The translations under genes were made by a program, and so were the position numbers. Positions 33,394 to 43,100 of a stretch of 43,322 nt of DNA are shown piece by piece. The first letter of the stretch is position 1. The number at the start of each line of letters is the position of its first letter. The notes beneath the pieces were generated by a model that did no database searches, was not told where the DNA came from, and worked only from the letters and a program-made list of their open reading frames with translations. The stretch is from positions 1 to 43,322 of the forward strand of contig JALWMP010000108.1 of the NCBI GenBank assembly GCA_026996165.1, written 5' to 3'. This stretch comes from Campylobacteraceae bacterium (GTDB taxonomy: Bacteria > Campylobacterota > Campylobacteria > Campylobacterales > Sulfurovaceae).

Positions 33394-35733
33394 ATGCAAA
33401 AAAATTTATCACTTAAGAAACCTAAAAAAGAACTAAAATTTCAAGATATATTAAATATCTTGAAAGCATATAAATGGTCTATATTATTTATTGTATTCAT
33501 TACTACTTTATTAAGTTATATTTATGTCTACTTTCAAGCACCTATTTATAACTCTTATTCAATTATTAAAGTAAAAGCTAATAAAAATCAGCAATCAGAG
33601 GATGTAATTAATAGTACAACTGCTGCTGTTGATACCAAAGATGTTATTGAAGAGATAACTCTATTAAAGACATTTAAAATAAATAAGCGTTCTTTAGATA
33701 AAGTTAATTTTAATGTTGCCTATTTTGTAGATGAAGGCTATAGAAAAAAAGAGATATTTGGAGATTCTGTACCTATTGATATTACTAATATAAAAATTTT
33801 AGATTCAAATATTATTGGTAAGATGCTCACACTAACCCCTACAGAAAAAGGGTACAATATCTCTTATAGTATACCTTACATATCTAAATTAAAAAAGATG
33901 CTTTTTAAGAGTAATGAGTTTATTTTTCCTGTTTTAAAAAGTAGTAAGTATAACAATACAATTAAAAATCAATATTTTGAGTTAACAGTCAATAAAAAAT
34001 TTAATTTTTCAACCCCAATACACTTTATTTTACACGGTGACACAAGAGATATATTTGAAAATATGATTCATGATAGACTTGACATTGTTCAGTTAGAACA
34101 CGATACTTCACTTATTAAAATTAATTTTCAAGACACTATACCAAAGAGAGCAAATCTATATGTTGATGCCTTAACAAAAAGTTTTATTGACTATAGTATT
34201 GAGAGTAAAAATACACATAACAGTAAAACATTAAAGTTCATTACTAAAGAGTTAAAAAATATTGAAAAAGAGCTAAAAAGGTCTGAAGAGAGATTAGAAA
34301 AACAACAAATAGAAAAAAATATTGTAAAACCATCAGAAGAGGCAGCTCTTTATATTAAAAATTTAAGTAATATAGAGATTCAAATTTCAGAAAATAAACT
34401 TAAGAAAAAACTTATTTTAAATTTAATTAATTTTGTCCAGCACAATGATAATTTAGATGCTATTGCACCATCTGTCTCTAGACTAAAAGAGGACAACACC
34501 TTAGATTTAATTAAAAAATTACAAGAGCTTAAAGTTAAAGAGGCTGATTTAACACTAGAGTATACTGATGAGTTTCCTCAGCTACGTACAACTAGACAAC
34601 AAATATCAACTATAAGAAATCAAATTATATATAATCTTAAAAGCCTTAAAGAGAATATTGAGTATGAAAATACAAATTTGTTAAAACAGCAAAAAACTTA
34701 TGAAAATGATATGAAGAAACTCCCTTCAAAAGAGAGAGAATTAGTTAATATTAAAAGAAATTATGAAGTAAAATCAAAAATGTATGAATATCTACTTAAG
34801 AAACAAGCTGAAAATAAGATTATTCAATTAGCAACTTTTTCAAATTATCAAATAATTGATGATGCTTATAACTCAAATATTCCAATTAAACCAAAAAAAT
34901 CATTGATTTTACTTTTAAGTCTATTTCTTGGTCTACTAATTGGTTCTATTTTGGCTTTTATTAGACACAATAGAAATAACTATATTCAAAATAAAAATGA
35001 ATTAGAAAATCTTACCTCTTTACCTATTTATGGAAGTATTCCATATTTAAAACAAGATAAAAATAAAATTTATGTACACCAAGAGGTTAAGTCACCTTTC
35101 TCTGAAAGTTACAGAACATTAAGAACAAATTTACAATTTGTAAGTCAAAAAAATAGTGCTACAACTATCTTAATTACATCAACAGTAGCAGGAGAAGGAA
35201 AAAGTACAACTTCGGCTAACTTAGCAACCATACTAGAAATGGCTAAATACAAAACAGTTCTTGTAAATTTTGACTTAAGAAAACCTACTATTCATAAATT
35301 TTTTGATGTAGATAATGATATGGGAATTAGTAACTTTTTAGATGGAGAAGATATAACAGTAGATGATATTATTAAAACTACTGAATTTGCTAATTTAGAT
35401 ATTATTCCTTCTGGACCTATTCCTTCAGACCCATCTGAGCTTATTCTTTCAAAGAGACTACCTATACTTTTTAAAGAATTAAAAGAGAAATATGAATATA
35501 TTATTATTGACACAGCACCAATAGGTATAGTTAGTGATACTAAAACTCTTATGCAATATACAGATTTAAACTTAATAATTATTCGTGAAGATTATGCAAA
35601 AAAAGAGTTTATAGATACGTTAGAAGAGATAATAGAAAAACATAACTTTAGAAATATTGGACTTATTCTAAATGCCTCTAAAGCTAAAGATGGTGAATAT
35701 GGCTATGGATATAGTTATGACTATAAGAGTTGA
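33394..35733 (+). CDS. Wzc-like polysaccharide co-polymerase and bacterial tyrosine kinase
   Basis: 779 residues. An N-terminal Wzz chain-length domain has one transmembrane helix (about residues 27-47) and a long coiled coil (about 290-480). A second transmembrane helix (about 505-525) leads to a cytosolic BY-kinase domain. Walker A is AGEGKST around K603, Walker A' is VNFDLRKP, and Walker B is IIIDTAPIG. The C-terminus EYGYGYSYDYKS is the autophosphorylated tyrosine cluster. It controls polymer export and length and is dephosphorylated by a phosphatase, presumably the next gene's product. It is followed by its PHP partner with overlapping or near-contiguous reading frames. Confidence 0.95.
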   Translation: MQKNLSLKKPKKELKFQDILNILKAYKWSILFIVFITTLLSYIYVYFQAPIYNSYSIIKVKANKNQQSEDVINSTTAAVDTKDVIEEITLLKTFKINKRSLDKVNFNVAYFVDEGYRKKEIFGDSVPIDITNIKILDSNIIGKMLTLTPTEKGYNISYSIPYISKLKKMLFKSNEFIFPVLKSSKYNNTIKNQYFELTVNKKFNFSTPIHFILHGDTRDIFENMIHDRLDIVQLEHDTSLIKINFQDTIPKRANLYVDALTKSFIDYSIESKNTHNSKTLKFITKELKNIEKELKRSEERLEKQQIEKNIVKPSEEAALYIKNLSNIEIQISENKLKKKLILNLINFVQHNDNLDAIAPSVSRLKEDNTLDLIKKLQELKVKEADLTLEYTDEFPQLRTTRQQISTIRNQIIYNLKSLKENIEYENTNLLKQQKTYENDMKKLPSKERELVNIKRNYEVKSKMYEYLLKKQAENKIIQLATFSNYQIIDDAYNSNIPIKPKKSLILLLSLFLGLLIGSILAFIRHNRNNYIQNKNELENLTSLPIYGSIPYLKQDKNKIYVHQEVKSPFSESYRTLRTNLQFVSQKNSATTILITSTVAGEGKSTTSANLATILEMAKYKTVLVNFDLRKPTIHKFFDVDNDMGISNFLDGEDITVDDIIKTTEFANLDIIPSGPIPSDPSELILSKRLPILFKELKEKYEYIIIDTAPIGIVSDTKTLMQYTDLNLIIIREDYAKKEFIDTLEEIIEKHNFRNIGLILNASKAKDGEYGYGYSYDYKS

Positions 35734-35735
35734 TT

Positions 35736-36476
35736 ATGTTTTTTTCTTCTCTATTAAAAAAATCTAATCTAAAAGATAATAATCCCTTTAAGGTCGATAT
35801 TCACTCTCATCTACTTCCTAAAATAGATGATGGAGTTCAAAGCTTAAAAGAGTCTATTGACCTTATAAAAAAATTTAAACTTCTTGGATATACAAAACTA
35901 ATTACTACCCCTCATGTTATTAGTGACTTTTATCCTAATAATAGAGAAATTATTATAAATAAATTACATACTGTTCAAGATGCTTTAAAAGAGAATAATA
36001 TAGATATTTCTATTGAAGCAGGAGCAGAGTACTATCTAGATATGTCTTTTTTAGAACTTATTGAAGAGGGAAAAGTTATAACATTTATGAAACACTATGT
36101 CCTTTTTGAAACTTCATATAATGAAAAACCAATTATTTTAGAATATGTAATAAATAGATTACTTGAAAATGGTTATATTCCTGTTCTAGCACATCCAGAA
36201 CGATATAGATATTTACATAAAAATATTGAGAAGTATAAAAGATTAAAAGCACTAGGAGTACTTTTTCAAGTTAATGCAAAATCCCTTTATGACCATTCAA
36301 GAGTTGAATATAAAATTGCTCTTAAACTTATTGAATTAGGGTTAGTTGATTTTATAGGCAGTGATGCTCATCGAATGAGAGACATAAATAAATTAGAAAC
36401 TTTTTTAAAGAGTCGAACTTGTAAAAAAGTAATTAAACTTAATCATATTAAAAACAAGGATTTTAATGCAGTATAA
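35736..36476 (+). CDS. PHP-type protein-tyrosine phosphatase (CpsB/CapC/YwqE-like)
   Basis: 246 residues with a PHP metal-dependent hydrolase fold. VDIHSHLLPKIDDGVQS carries the metal-binding HxH, with ITTPHVISDFYPN, EAGAEYYLDM, VLAHPERYRYL and IGSDAHRM further on. This is the Gram-positive-style phosphatase that reverses BY-kinase phosphorylation, here paired with a Wzc protein of Gram-negative architecture. The start is ATG 35736, with AAGAG a few bases upstream. It overlaps the epimerase gene by 11 bases. Confidence 0.92.
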   Translation: MFFSSLLKKSNLKDNNPFKVDIHSHLLPKIDDGVQSLKESIDLIKKFKLLGYTKLITTPHVISDFYPNNREIIINKLHTVQDALKENNIDISIEAGAEYYLDMSFLELIEEGKVITFMKHYVLFETSYNEKPIILEYVINRLLENGYIPVLAHPERYRYLHKNIEKYKRLKALGVLFQVNAKSLYDHSRVEYKIALKLIELGLVDFIGSDAHRMRDINKLETFLKSRTCKKVIKLNHIKNKDFNAV

Positions 36477-37509
36477 CTATATTAGAGAACAGCTACTAAA
36501 AAATCAAAAAACTTGGTTAATTACAGGTGTAGCAGGATTTATAGGCTCTAATCTTGCAGAAGCACTCTTAAAACTTAATCAAAGAGTAATCGGTCTTGAT
36601 AATTTTTCAACAGGACATAAGCACAATTTAGAACAAATAAAAGAGTCAATAACAGACAAACAGTGGAAAAACTTTAATTTTCAAGAGGGAGACATTACCA
36701 ATTTTGAAACATGTCAAACTATAACTAAAGATGTAGATATTGTTCTACATCAAGCAGCATTAGGCTCTGTGCCTCGTTCAATAGATAATCCTATTTTAAC
36801 CAATCATAATAATGTTACAGGATTTCTCAATATGTTAACAGCAGCAAAAGATAATGGCATAAAACGATTTGTCTATGCCTCTTCATCTTCTGTTTATGGT
36901 GACTCTCAAGAACTTCCAAAAGTAGAAAAGCGTATAGGTAATCTTCTCTCTCCCTACGCTGTTACTAAATATGTTAATGAACTATATATGGGTGTCTTTC
37001 AAAAATGTTATGGAATGGAAGCCATTGGTTTACGCTATTTTAATGTTTTTGGAAAACGTCAAGATCCAAATGGAGCTTATGCAGCTGTAATGCCAAAGTG
37101 GATTTCACAGATACTTAATGGAGAAGATGTCTTTATTAATGGTGATGGAGAGACGAGTAGAGACTTTACCTATATTGACAATGTAGTTCAAGCAAATATC
37201 TTAGCTGGGACAACTACTAATGAAAAAGCATTTGGAGAGGCATTTAATACTGCTATAGGAGGAAGAGAGACACTTAATAATCTATATCAAGCCATTGTAA
37301 AAGGAGTAAAAGAGAATCTTCCAGAGCTAGAGATTAAGAAACCTATCTACAGAGATTTTAGAGCAGGTGATATTCGTCACTCTAATGCAAATATTGATAA
37401 AATCCAAAAACTCTTAGGCTATAAACCTACACATACATTAGAGAGTGGTCTAAAAGAGTCTATAGAGTGGTACATTCAAGACATTAAAGGGAGAAAAAAG
37501 AGTGAATAA
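36466..37509 (+). CDS. UDP-N-acetylglucosamine 4-epimerase (WbpP/TviC family)
   Basis: 347 residues of extended [21 protein letters not shown], the [15 protein letters not shown] block that is a WbpP signature, [16 protein letters not shown], catalytic [14 protein letters not shown] (YxxxK), and [18 protein letters not shown]. It interconverts UDP-GlcNAc and UDP-GalNAc, or the corresponding uronic acids, for capsule synthesis. It overlaps the 6-dehydrogenase gene by 8 bases. Confidence 0.93.
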   Translation: MQYNYIREQLLKNQKTWLITGVAGFIGSNLAEALLKLNQRVIGLDNFSTGHKHNLEQIKESITDKQWKNFNFQEGDITNFETCQTITKDVDIVLHQAALGSVPRSIDNPILTNHNNVTGFLNMLTAAKDNGIKRFVYASSSSVYGDSQELPKVEKRIGNLLSPYAVTKYVNELYMGVFQKCYGMEAIGLRYFNVFGKRQDPNGAYAAVMPKWISQILNGEDVFINGDGETSRDFTYIDNVVQANILAGTTTNEKAFGEAFNTAIGGRETLNNLYQAIVKGVKENLPELEIKKPIYRDFRAGDIRHSNANIDKIQKLLGYKPTHTLESGLKESIEWYIQDIKGRKKSE

Positions 37510-38749
37510 CAAAATAGCAGTAATAGGGTTAGGTTATGTAGGATTACCTCTAGCTCATGCCTTTTCATCAAAATATAAGGTAGTGGGATTTGACATAGCC
37601 CAATGGCGAATAGATGAGTTACGCTCAGGAGTTGATAGAACACTAGAACTATCAACTCAACAAGTAAATGAAGCTATTGCCAATAATATGCAATTTACAA
37701 ATCAACTAGATGATATAGCTGATTGTAATATATATATTGTAACTGTACCAACACCCATAGATAAACATAAAAAACCTGATTTAACTCCTCTTATTAAAGC
37801 GAGTGAATCGATTGGTAAAGTTCTTAAAAAAGATGATATTGTTATCTATGAAAGTACCGTTTATCCAGGTGCTACAGAAGAGGAGTGTGTTCCTATTTTA
37901 GAGAAGTTCTCAGGCTTAAAATTTAATGAAGATTTCTTCTGTGGTTATAGCCCAGAGCGTATTAATCCTGGAGATAAAGAGCATACCGTTACTAAAATTT
38001 TAAAAGTGACATCAGGTTCAACACCAGAGATAGGTAAGAGAGTTGATGAACTATATGCCTCAATTATTACAGCAGGAACTCACTTAGCACCTACAATTAA
38101 AGTAGCAGAAGCTGCAAAGGTTATAGAAAACTCACAAAGAGACATTAACATTGCTTTTGTAAATGAACTCTCTATGATATTTAATAAACTAGGAATTGAC
38201 ACCCATGCTGTACTAGAAGCTGCAGGAACAAAATGGAACTTTTTACCATTTAAACCTGGTTTAGTAGGTGGACACTGCATCGGTGTTGACCCATACTACT
38301 TGACTCATAAAGCTCAAGAGGTAGGCTACAACCCAGAGATTATCTTAGCAGGTAGAAGGCTCAATGACAATATGGGTATCTATGTAGCAAATCAAGTAAT
38401 TAAGCTAATGATTAAAAAAGGTAAAAAGATAGAGGGTTCAAAAGTTTTAGTACTTGGTATTACATTTAAAGAGAACTGTCCAGACATTAGAAACTCTCGT
38501 GTTATTGATGTTATTCGTGAGCTACAAGAGTTTGGTTGTAACGTTGAAGTAAGTGACTACTGGGCAGATAAAAAAGATGTTCAAAGAGAGTATAATTTAG
38601 AACTAAAATCAGATACAAATATAGATGACTATGATGCTATAGTTCTTGCTGTCGCCCATGATAAATATAAAAATATGAAACTCAATAATAAAAATCAAGT
38701 TATTTTTGATATTAAGTCTATTTTAGAAAAAGCAGATGGAAGATTGTAA
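37502..38749 (+). CDS. UDP-N-acetyl-D-hexosamine 6-dehydrogenase (WbpO/TviB family)
   Basis: 415 residues of the UDP-glucose/GDP-mannose dehydrogenase family: [57 protein letters not shown] and [20 protein letters not shown]. The last contains the catalytic Cys. It oxidises UDP-GlcNAc or UDP-GalNAc to the uronic acid with two NAD+. With the adjacent WbpP-type epimerase this supplies UDP-GalNAcA. The start is GTG preceded by GGGAG. Together they suggest an acidic capsule or O-chain. Confidence 0.94.
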   Translation: MNNKIAVIGLGYVGLPLAHAFSSKYKVVGFDIAQWRIDELRSGVDRTLELSTQQVNEAIANNMQFTNQLDDIADCNIYIVTVPTPIDKHKKPDLTPLIKASESIGKVLKKDDIVIYESTVYPGATEEECVPILEKFSGLKFNEDFFCGYSPERINPGDKEHTVTKILKVTSGSTPEIGKRVDELYASIITAGTHLAPTIKVAEAAKVIENSQRDINIAFVNELSMIFNKLGIDTHAVLEAAGTKWNFLPFKPGLVGGHCIGVDPYYLTHKAQEVGYNPEIILAGRRLNDNMGIYVANQVIKLMIKKGKKIEGSKVLVLGITFKENCPDIRNSRVIDVIRELQEFGCNVEVSDYWADKKDVQREYNLELKSDTNIDDYDAIVLAVAHDKYKNMKLNNKNQVIFDIKSILEKADGRL

Positions 38750-38754
38750 AAATA

Positions 38755-38785
38755 AAGTTCTAAGGTTTTATAGACTTTAGAACTT
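38755..38785. terminator. Bidirectional terminator between wbpO-like gene and GT4
   Basis: AAGTTCTAA (38755-38763) pairs with TTAGAACTT (38777-38785) in the gap between the two converging genes. The left side is A-rich and the right side T-rich. It therefore likely ends both transcripts. Confidence 0.65.
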
Positions 38786-38788
38786 AGA

Positions 38789-40012
38789 CTATTTCTCTTT
38801 ACTAGAAACTATATCTTTAATAATCTGAAGCATCTCTTGAGCTAACCTTTTTCTATCATATGCCTTTGCAAGTTCTTTACAGCCTTTTTGACAACTATTA
38901 TAGATATTTTTTTTATCTTTTAGTATTTTAAGTTTCAATAAAAAATCATCTTCATCTTCTGGTAAAAAACACAACCCTGCATTATATTTTTCAATAATCT
39001 TTTGTGCCTCTCCTTCTACTCCTAAAAGAGTTGGTTTTCCCATTGAAGATGCTTCAAAAATTTTTGAAGGGATTACCGTTTTAAAGTTCTCATTTCTCTT
39101 TAATGGAGCTAATGAAATATCACAGATAGAGAGATAATCAGGGACTTTATCTTTAGATATTGAATCTAAAAATGTTATATTGGTTAATTTTAGTTCATTT
39201 GCTAATTTAATAATTTCTTGTTTACTTGCACCATCTCCAACAAAAAGAAAGTGAATGCTACTATCTTTAATTTTTTTAATTGATTTAATAATAAAAGGTA
39301 AACTGTGTGCCATACCATGTGTTCCTATGTAACCAACAATAAACTTACCATTTAACTGTAATTCATCTATTATTTTTTGATTTTTAGGTCGTTCTCTAAA
39401 AAGTTTATTGTTAGAGCCATTTGTAATAACTGAAATTTTATCTGCTTTAATACCTCTAGCAATAAGATTTCGTTTAAAAGCCTCTGTAACAGCAATAACT
39501 TTAGTTGAATCTCTATATAAGCCTAACTCAATTTTCTCTAAAAAGTTAATAATATTCTCATACTTTATTGCACCTACGGTTCTTAAACTCTCAGGCCAAA
39601 TATCTCTTAACTCAAATATCCATGGTTTTCTTTTTAATTTAGATAAACTCCAACCTGTCCATGTAGTAAAAAATTGAGGAGATGTAGCAACAATAATATC
39701 AAATTTTTGAAAAACTCCAACAAGTAATGCGACTATAGCATAACTTAAATAATCAAAAACTCGTTTAAAAAAACCTCTGTTTGCAGTCATATACGTCCAA
39801 ATACGAATAACTTCAATTCCATCTATCTGCTCTTTTTGATAAAATTTATTTTTATATCCTTTATACAAGTGTCCATGTGGAAAATTTGGATTACATGTAA
39901 TAACTGTTACATCTACTCCTTTAGAAATCCATTCTAAACAATGTTCATAAGTTCTAGTTGCAGGGGCATTCACTTCTGGTGGAAAATTATCTGTTAAAAA
40001 TAATATTTTCAT
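38789..40012 (-). CDS. GT4 glycosyltransferase (WbuB/WcaI-like)
   Basis: 407 residues of GT-B fold. The N-terminus ILFLTDNFPPEVNAPATRTYEH is the WbuB-type acceptor domain, with TVITCNPNFPHG. VGYIGTHGMAHSLPFIIKSIK and FVGDGASKQEII follow. IPSKIFEASSMGKPTLLGV is the nucleotide-binding segment that includes the retaining EX7E-type region. It likely adds an amino sugar during capsule or O-chain repeat assembly. It lies opposite to the rest of the capsule module, converging on the dehydrogenase gene, and diverges from the large secreted protein gene. Confidence 0.88.
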   Translation of the reverse strand: MKILFLTDNFPPEVNAPATRTYEHCLEWISKGVDVTVITCNPNFPHGHLYKGYKNKFYQKEQIDGIEVIRIWTYMTANRGFFKRVFDYLSYAIVALLVGVFQKFDIIVATSPQFFTTWTGWSLSKLKRKPWIFELRDIWPESLRTVGAIKYENIINFLEKIELGLYRDSTKVIAVTEAFKRNLIARGIKADKISVITNGSNNKLFRERPKNQKIIDELQLNGKFIVGYIGTHGMAHSLPFIIKSIKKIKDSSIHFLFVGDGASKQEIIKLANELKLTNITFLDSISKDKVPDYLSICDISLAPLKRNENFKTVIPSKIFEASSMGKPTLLGVEGEAQKIIEKYNAGLCFLPEDEDDFLLKLKILKDKKNIYNSCQKGCKELAKAYDRKRLAQEMLQIIKDIVSSKEK

Positions 40013-40135
40013 CTATGTTCTTTTTATTAAATTTTATAAGTTAAGTAAAAAAAATTATAACATAACTCTATTTAATTTAATTTTTTAAAACACAAATAGT
40101 TTTTTTATATTTCTAATTATTCTTTTTCATATTGT

Positions 40136-40141
40136 TATAAT
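40136..40141 (+). promoter_or_regulatory. -10 element for the large surface protein gene
   Basis: TATAAT lies about 53 bases before the ATG at 40194, in the 181-base divergent gap. No -35 with a clear match is seen at 17 bases, so it could be a weak or activator-dependent promoter. The ribosome site AAAGGA is at 40178-40183. Confidence 0.45.
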
Positions 40142-40193
40142 TTGTTTTATGTAATAATAATTTAAATAAACTATTTCAAAGGAATTTCTAGTT

Positions 40194-43100
40194 ATGTCTA
40201 TAAAAAATTATATTTTTTTTAAAATTTTATTCTTCTTTCTATTTTCTATTCAAATGCTATTTGCAAATATAAGTGGGGTTGTTTTTCAAGATTTACCAGT
40301 CAATGGTTCAATATTAAATCAATATGGAGTAAAGGATAGCAATGAAATAGGTATCAAAGGTATCAAAGTAACTGCTTTTCCATCTGGATTAACTACAATT
40401 ACAGATGATAATGGTACTTGGGAACTCAATACTACTCAAAATTCAAGAATTGAGTTTTCAAATTTCCCATCTTATTTAAAAGAGAGTCCTAGTGCTAATA
40501 TCTATAACAGTTCTGTCCAATTTGTTCATAATGGTCAGACTAACATTACATTTGGTCTACATAATCCTGCTGATTTCTCAAATACTACAAACCCTAAATA
40601 TGTATCTAATTTACAACAAAATGGTACACATCTAACAAGTGATTTACAAAACTTACAGACAGTTCATTATAATGCCAATGGACTTAATGCTGACTATTCA
40701 ACACATACAGGAGTACAAGGGATAGGAGAAGTTCCACAAGATTCAATCTTAATGAATAGCTTAGGTTCGGTATGGGCTAAAGCATATCAAAAAAATAAAA
40801 AAAGACTTTTTGTTGCAAGTATGCTTCAACGTCATGTTGGTTTTGCTAATACTCCATCTGATATATACGTTATTGACTACTCTTCAGGTAGTGCTGATAA
40901 CCTTCTTGGGAAATTTCAACTACAAGGAAGAGTACCAGATAATGGTGGAGCAGTAATTGATGTAGGAGATGTTAATCGTACAGTTGGCAATAGAGACTAT
41001 GAGTTATATGATGACCCAACACAACCAAATATTGACCTTGATGCTTATGCTAAAGTAGGTAAAATATCTTATGGGGGTATGGATATTGACTATACAACAA
41101 ATACCCTATGGTTAATTAATCTTAATCAAAAAGGAATTATTTCTGTTGATATTTCAGGAGATGTTGACTCTCTTAGTACAGCTACAACTAATCAATACCT
41201 TATTGAATCTCTACCAAATGCACCAACTTGCAACAATGGAGAACTTAGACCTTGGGCATTAAAAATTCATGAGGGCAAGGGATATATTGGAACTATATGT
41301 GATGCTTCAACTTCTCACTCTACAAATGATTTATCAGCTGCTATTTTATCTTTTGATTTATCTAATCCATCATTAGGTTTTCAAATAGTACAAAATTTTC
41401 CACTAAATTATGCTCGTCAAGTCAAAAATTGGGAAGCATGGGAAGATAGTTACTTTGACCCTACCCCTCCTAAAACTAAATATGGAGTTATCTATAGTGA
41501 ACCAATTTTAAGTGATATTGAATTTGATAAAAACAATAATATGTATATTGCATTTTTTGACCGATATGCAACAAAATTAGGTACAGATAACTACCGTGCT
41601 ATATCTGGTACTACAGAGTTTGAAGGCTCTTACGAATATGGAGAGATTTTAAAATTTTGTAACAATAATGGTAATTATGAAAGAGAAGGTACAGGAAATT
41701 GTCTTACTACTAACTATTCAGACTTGGGTATTTCAGAATTTTTTAATGACCAAGCAGGAGACAGGAATAGAGAAGGCTCTCTTGGAGCATTAGCTATTCT
41801 TAAAGGAAGTAACCATTTACTTCTTTCTACCATAGACCCACATCCCGAATCAACTACAGGAAACAATATTAATACCTATTGGTATACACAAGGAACACAT
41901 ACTTTAAATTTAAAAACTGGTTCTATTGATAATTGGTACTCTTTTGCTTATACAAAAGGAGATGGTTTAAATGAAAAAGCTAATGGTTTAGGTGATATAG
42001 AGCTTATTACCGATGCAGCACCTATTGAGATAGGAGATAGAGTGTGGAATGATGCTAATGCAAATGGTATTCAAGATGCAGAAGAGAGTACAATTTCAGG
42101 TGTAACTGTAAATTTAGTCTGTGCGGGTACAACTGTTGCTAATGCAATAACAGACTCGAATGGAACTTACCTCTTCTCAAATGATACAGAAGGAGTATCA
42201 ACCAATAGTCAAAAATTTAATATTTCACAACTTGTAGAAAACAATGAAAATAACTGTAGTATTGTTATTCCAAATGTACAAGGAGTCAATCAACAAAATG
42301 CTCTCAATAATTATCAACTAACATCTCCTCTCAAAGGAGAAGGTATTAACAAAACTCTAAATGATAGTAATGCTTATCTAAATGAAAATAATGCAACTAT
42401 TACAATTTCTCCAAATGATATTCCTATTGCAGGAAACAATAATCATAGCTTTGATATTGGGTTTAAAAAATTATCTAATGTACATACAAACCATAATCCT
42501 AATCCAAACCATAGTACAAATATAAACCATAGAATAAATATAAATACATCTACACTAGTAACAAATCTAATTTTAGGAGACTATCTTTGGTTAGATAGTA
42601 ACCATAATGGAGTTCAAGATAGTAATGAATCTGGTATCAATGGGGTACATGTAAATCTATATAATAATGCTGAGTGTTCAGGAGCTACTCTTAGCTCAAC
42701 AGATACAGCTAATGGTGGAACACCTGCACGAGATGGATTCTATCAATTCAATAATCTTAGTGCAGGAGACTACTGTATTGAGTTTATTCTTGATGACAAT
42801 ATGACAGTCTCTCCTAATAGTGATGCAGATAGCTCTAACAACTCTGATGCTAATGCCTCTGGATTTATTACCAATATTCACCTTACAGCTAATGATTTAG
42901 ATGAAGATATTGGTATCTACCCTACACCAATAACAAATCTAATTTTAGGAGACTATCTTTGGTTAGATAGTAACCATAATGGAGTTCAAGATAGTAATGA
43001 ATCTGGTATCAATGGGGTACATGTAAATCTATATAATAGTGCTGAGTGTTCAGGAGCTACTCTTAGCTCAACAGATACAGCTAATGGTGGAACACCTGCA

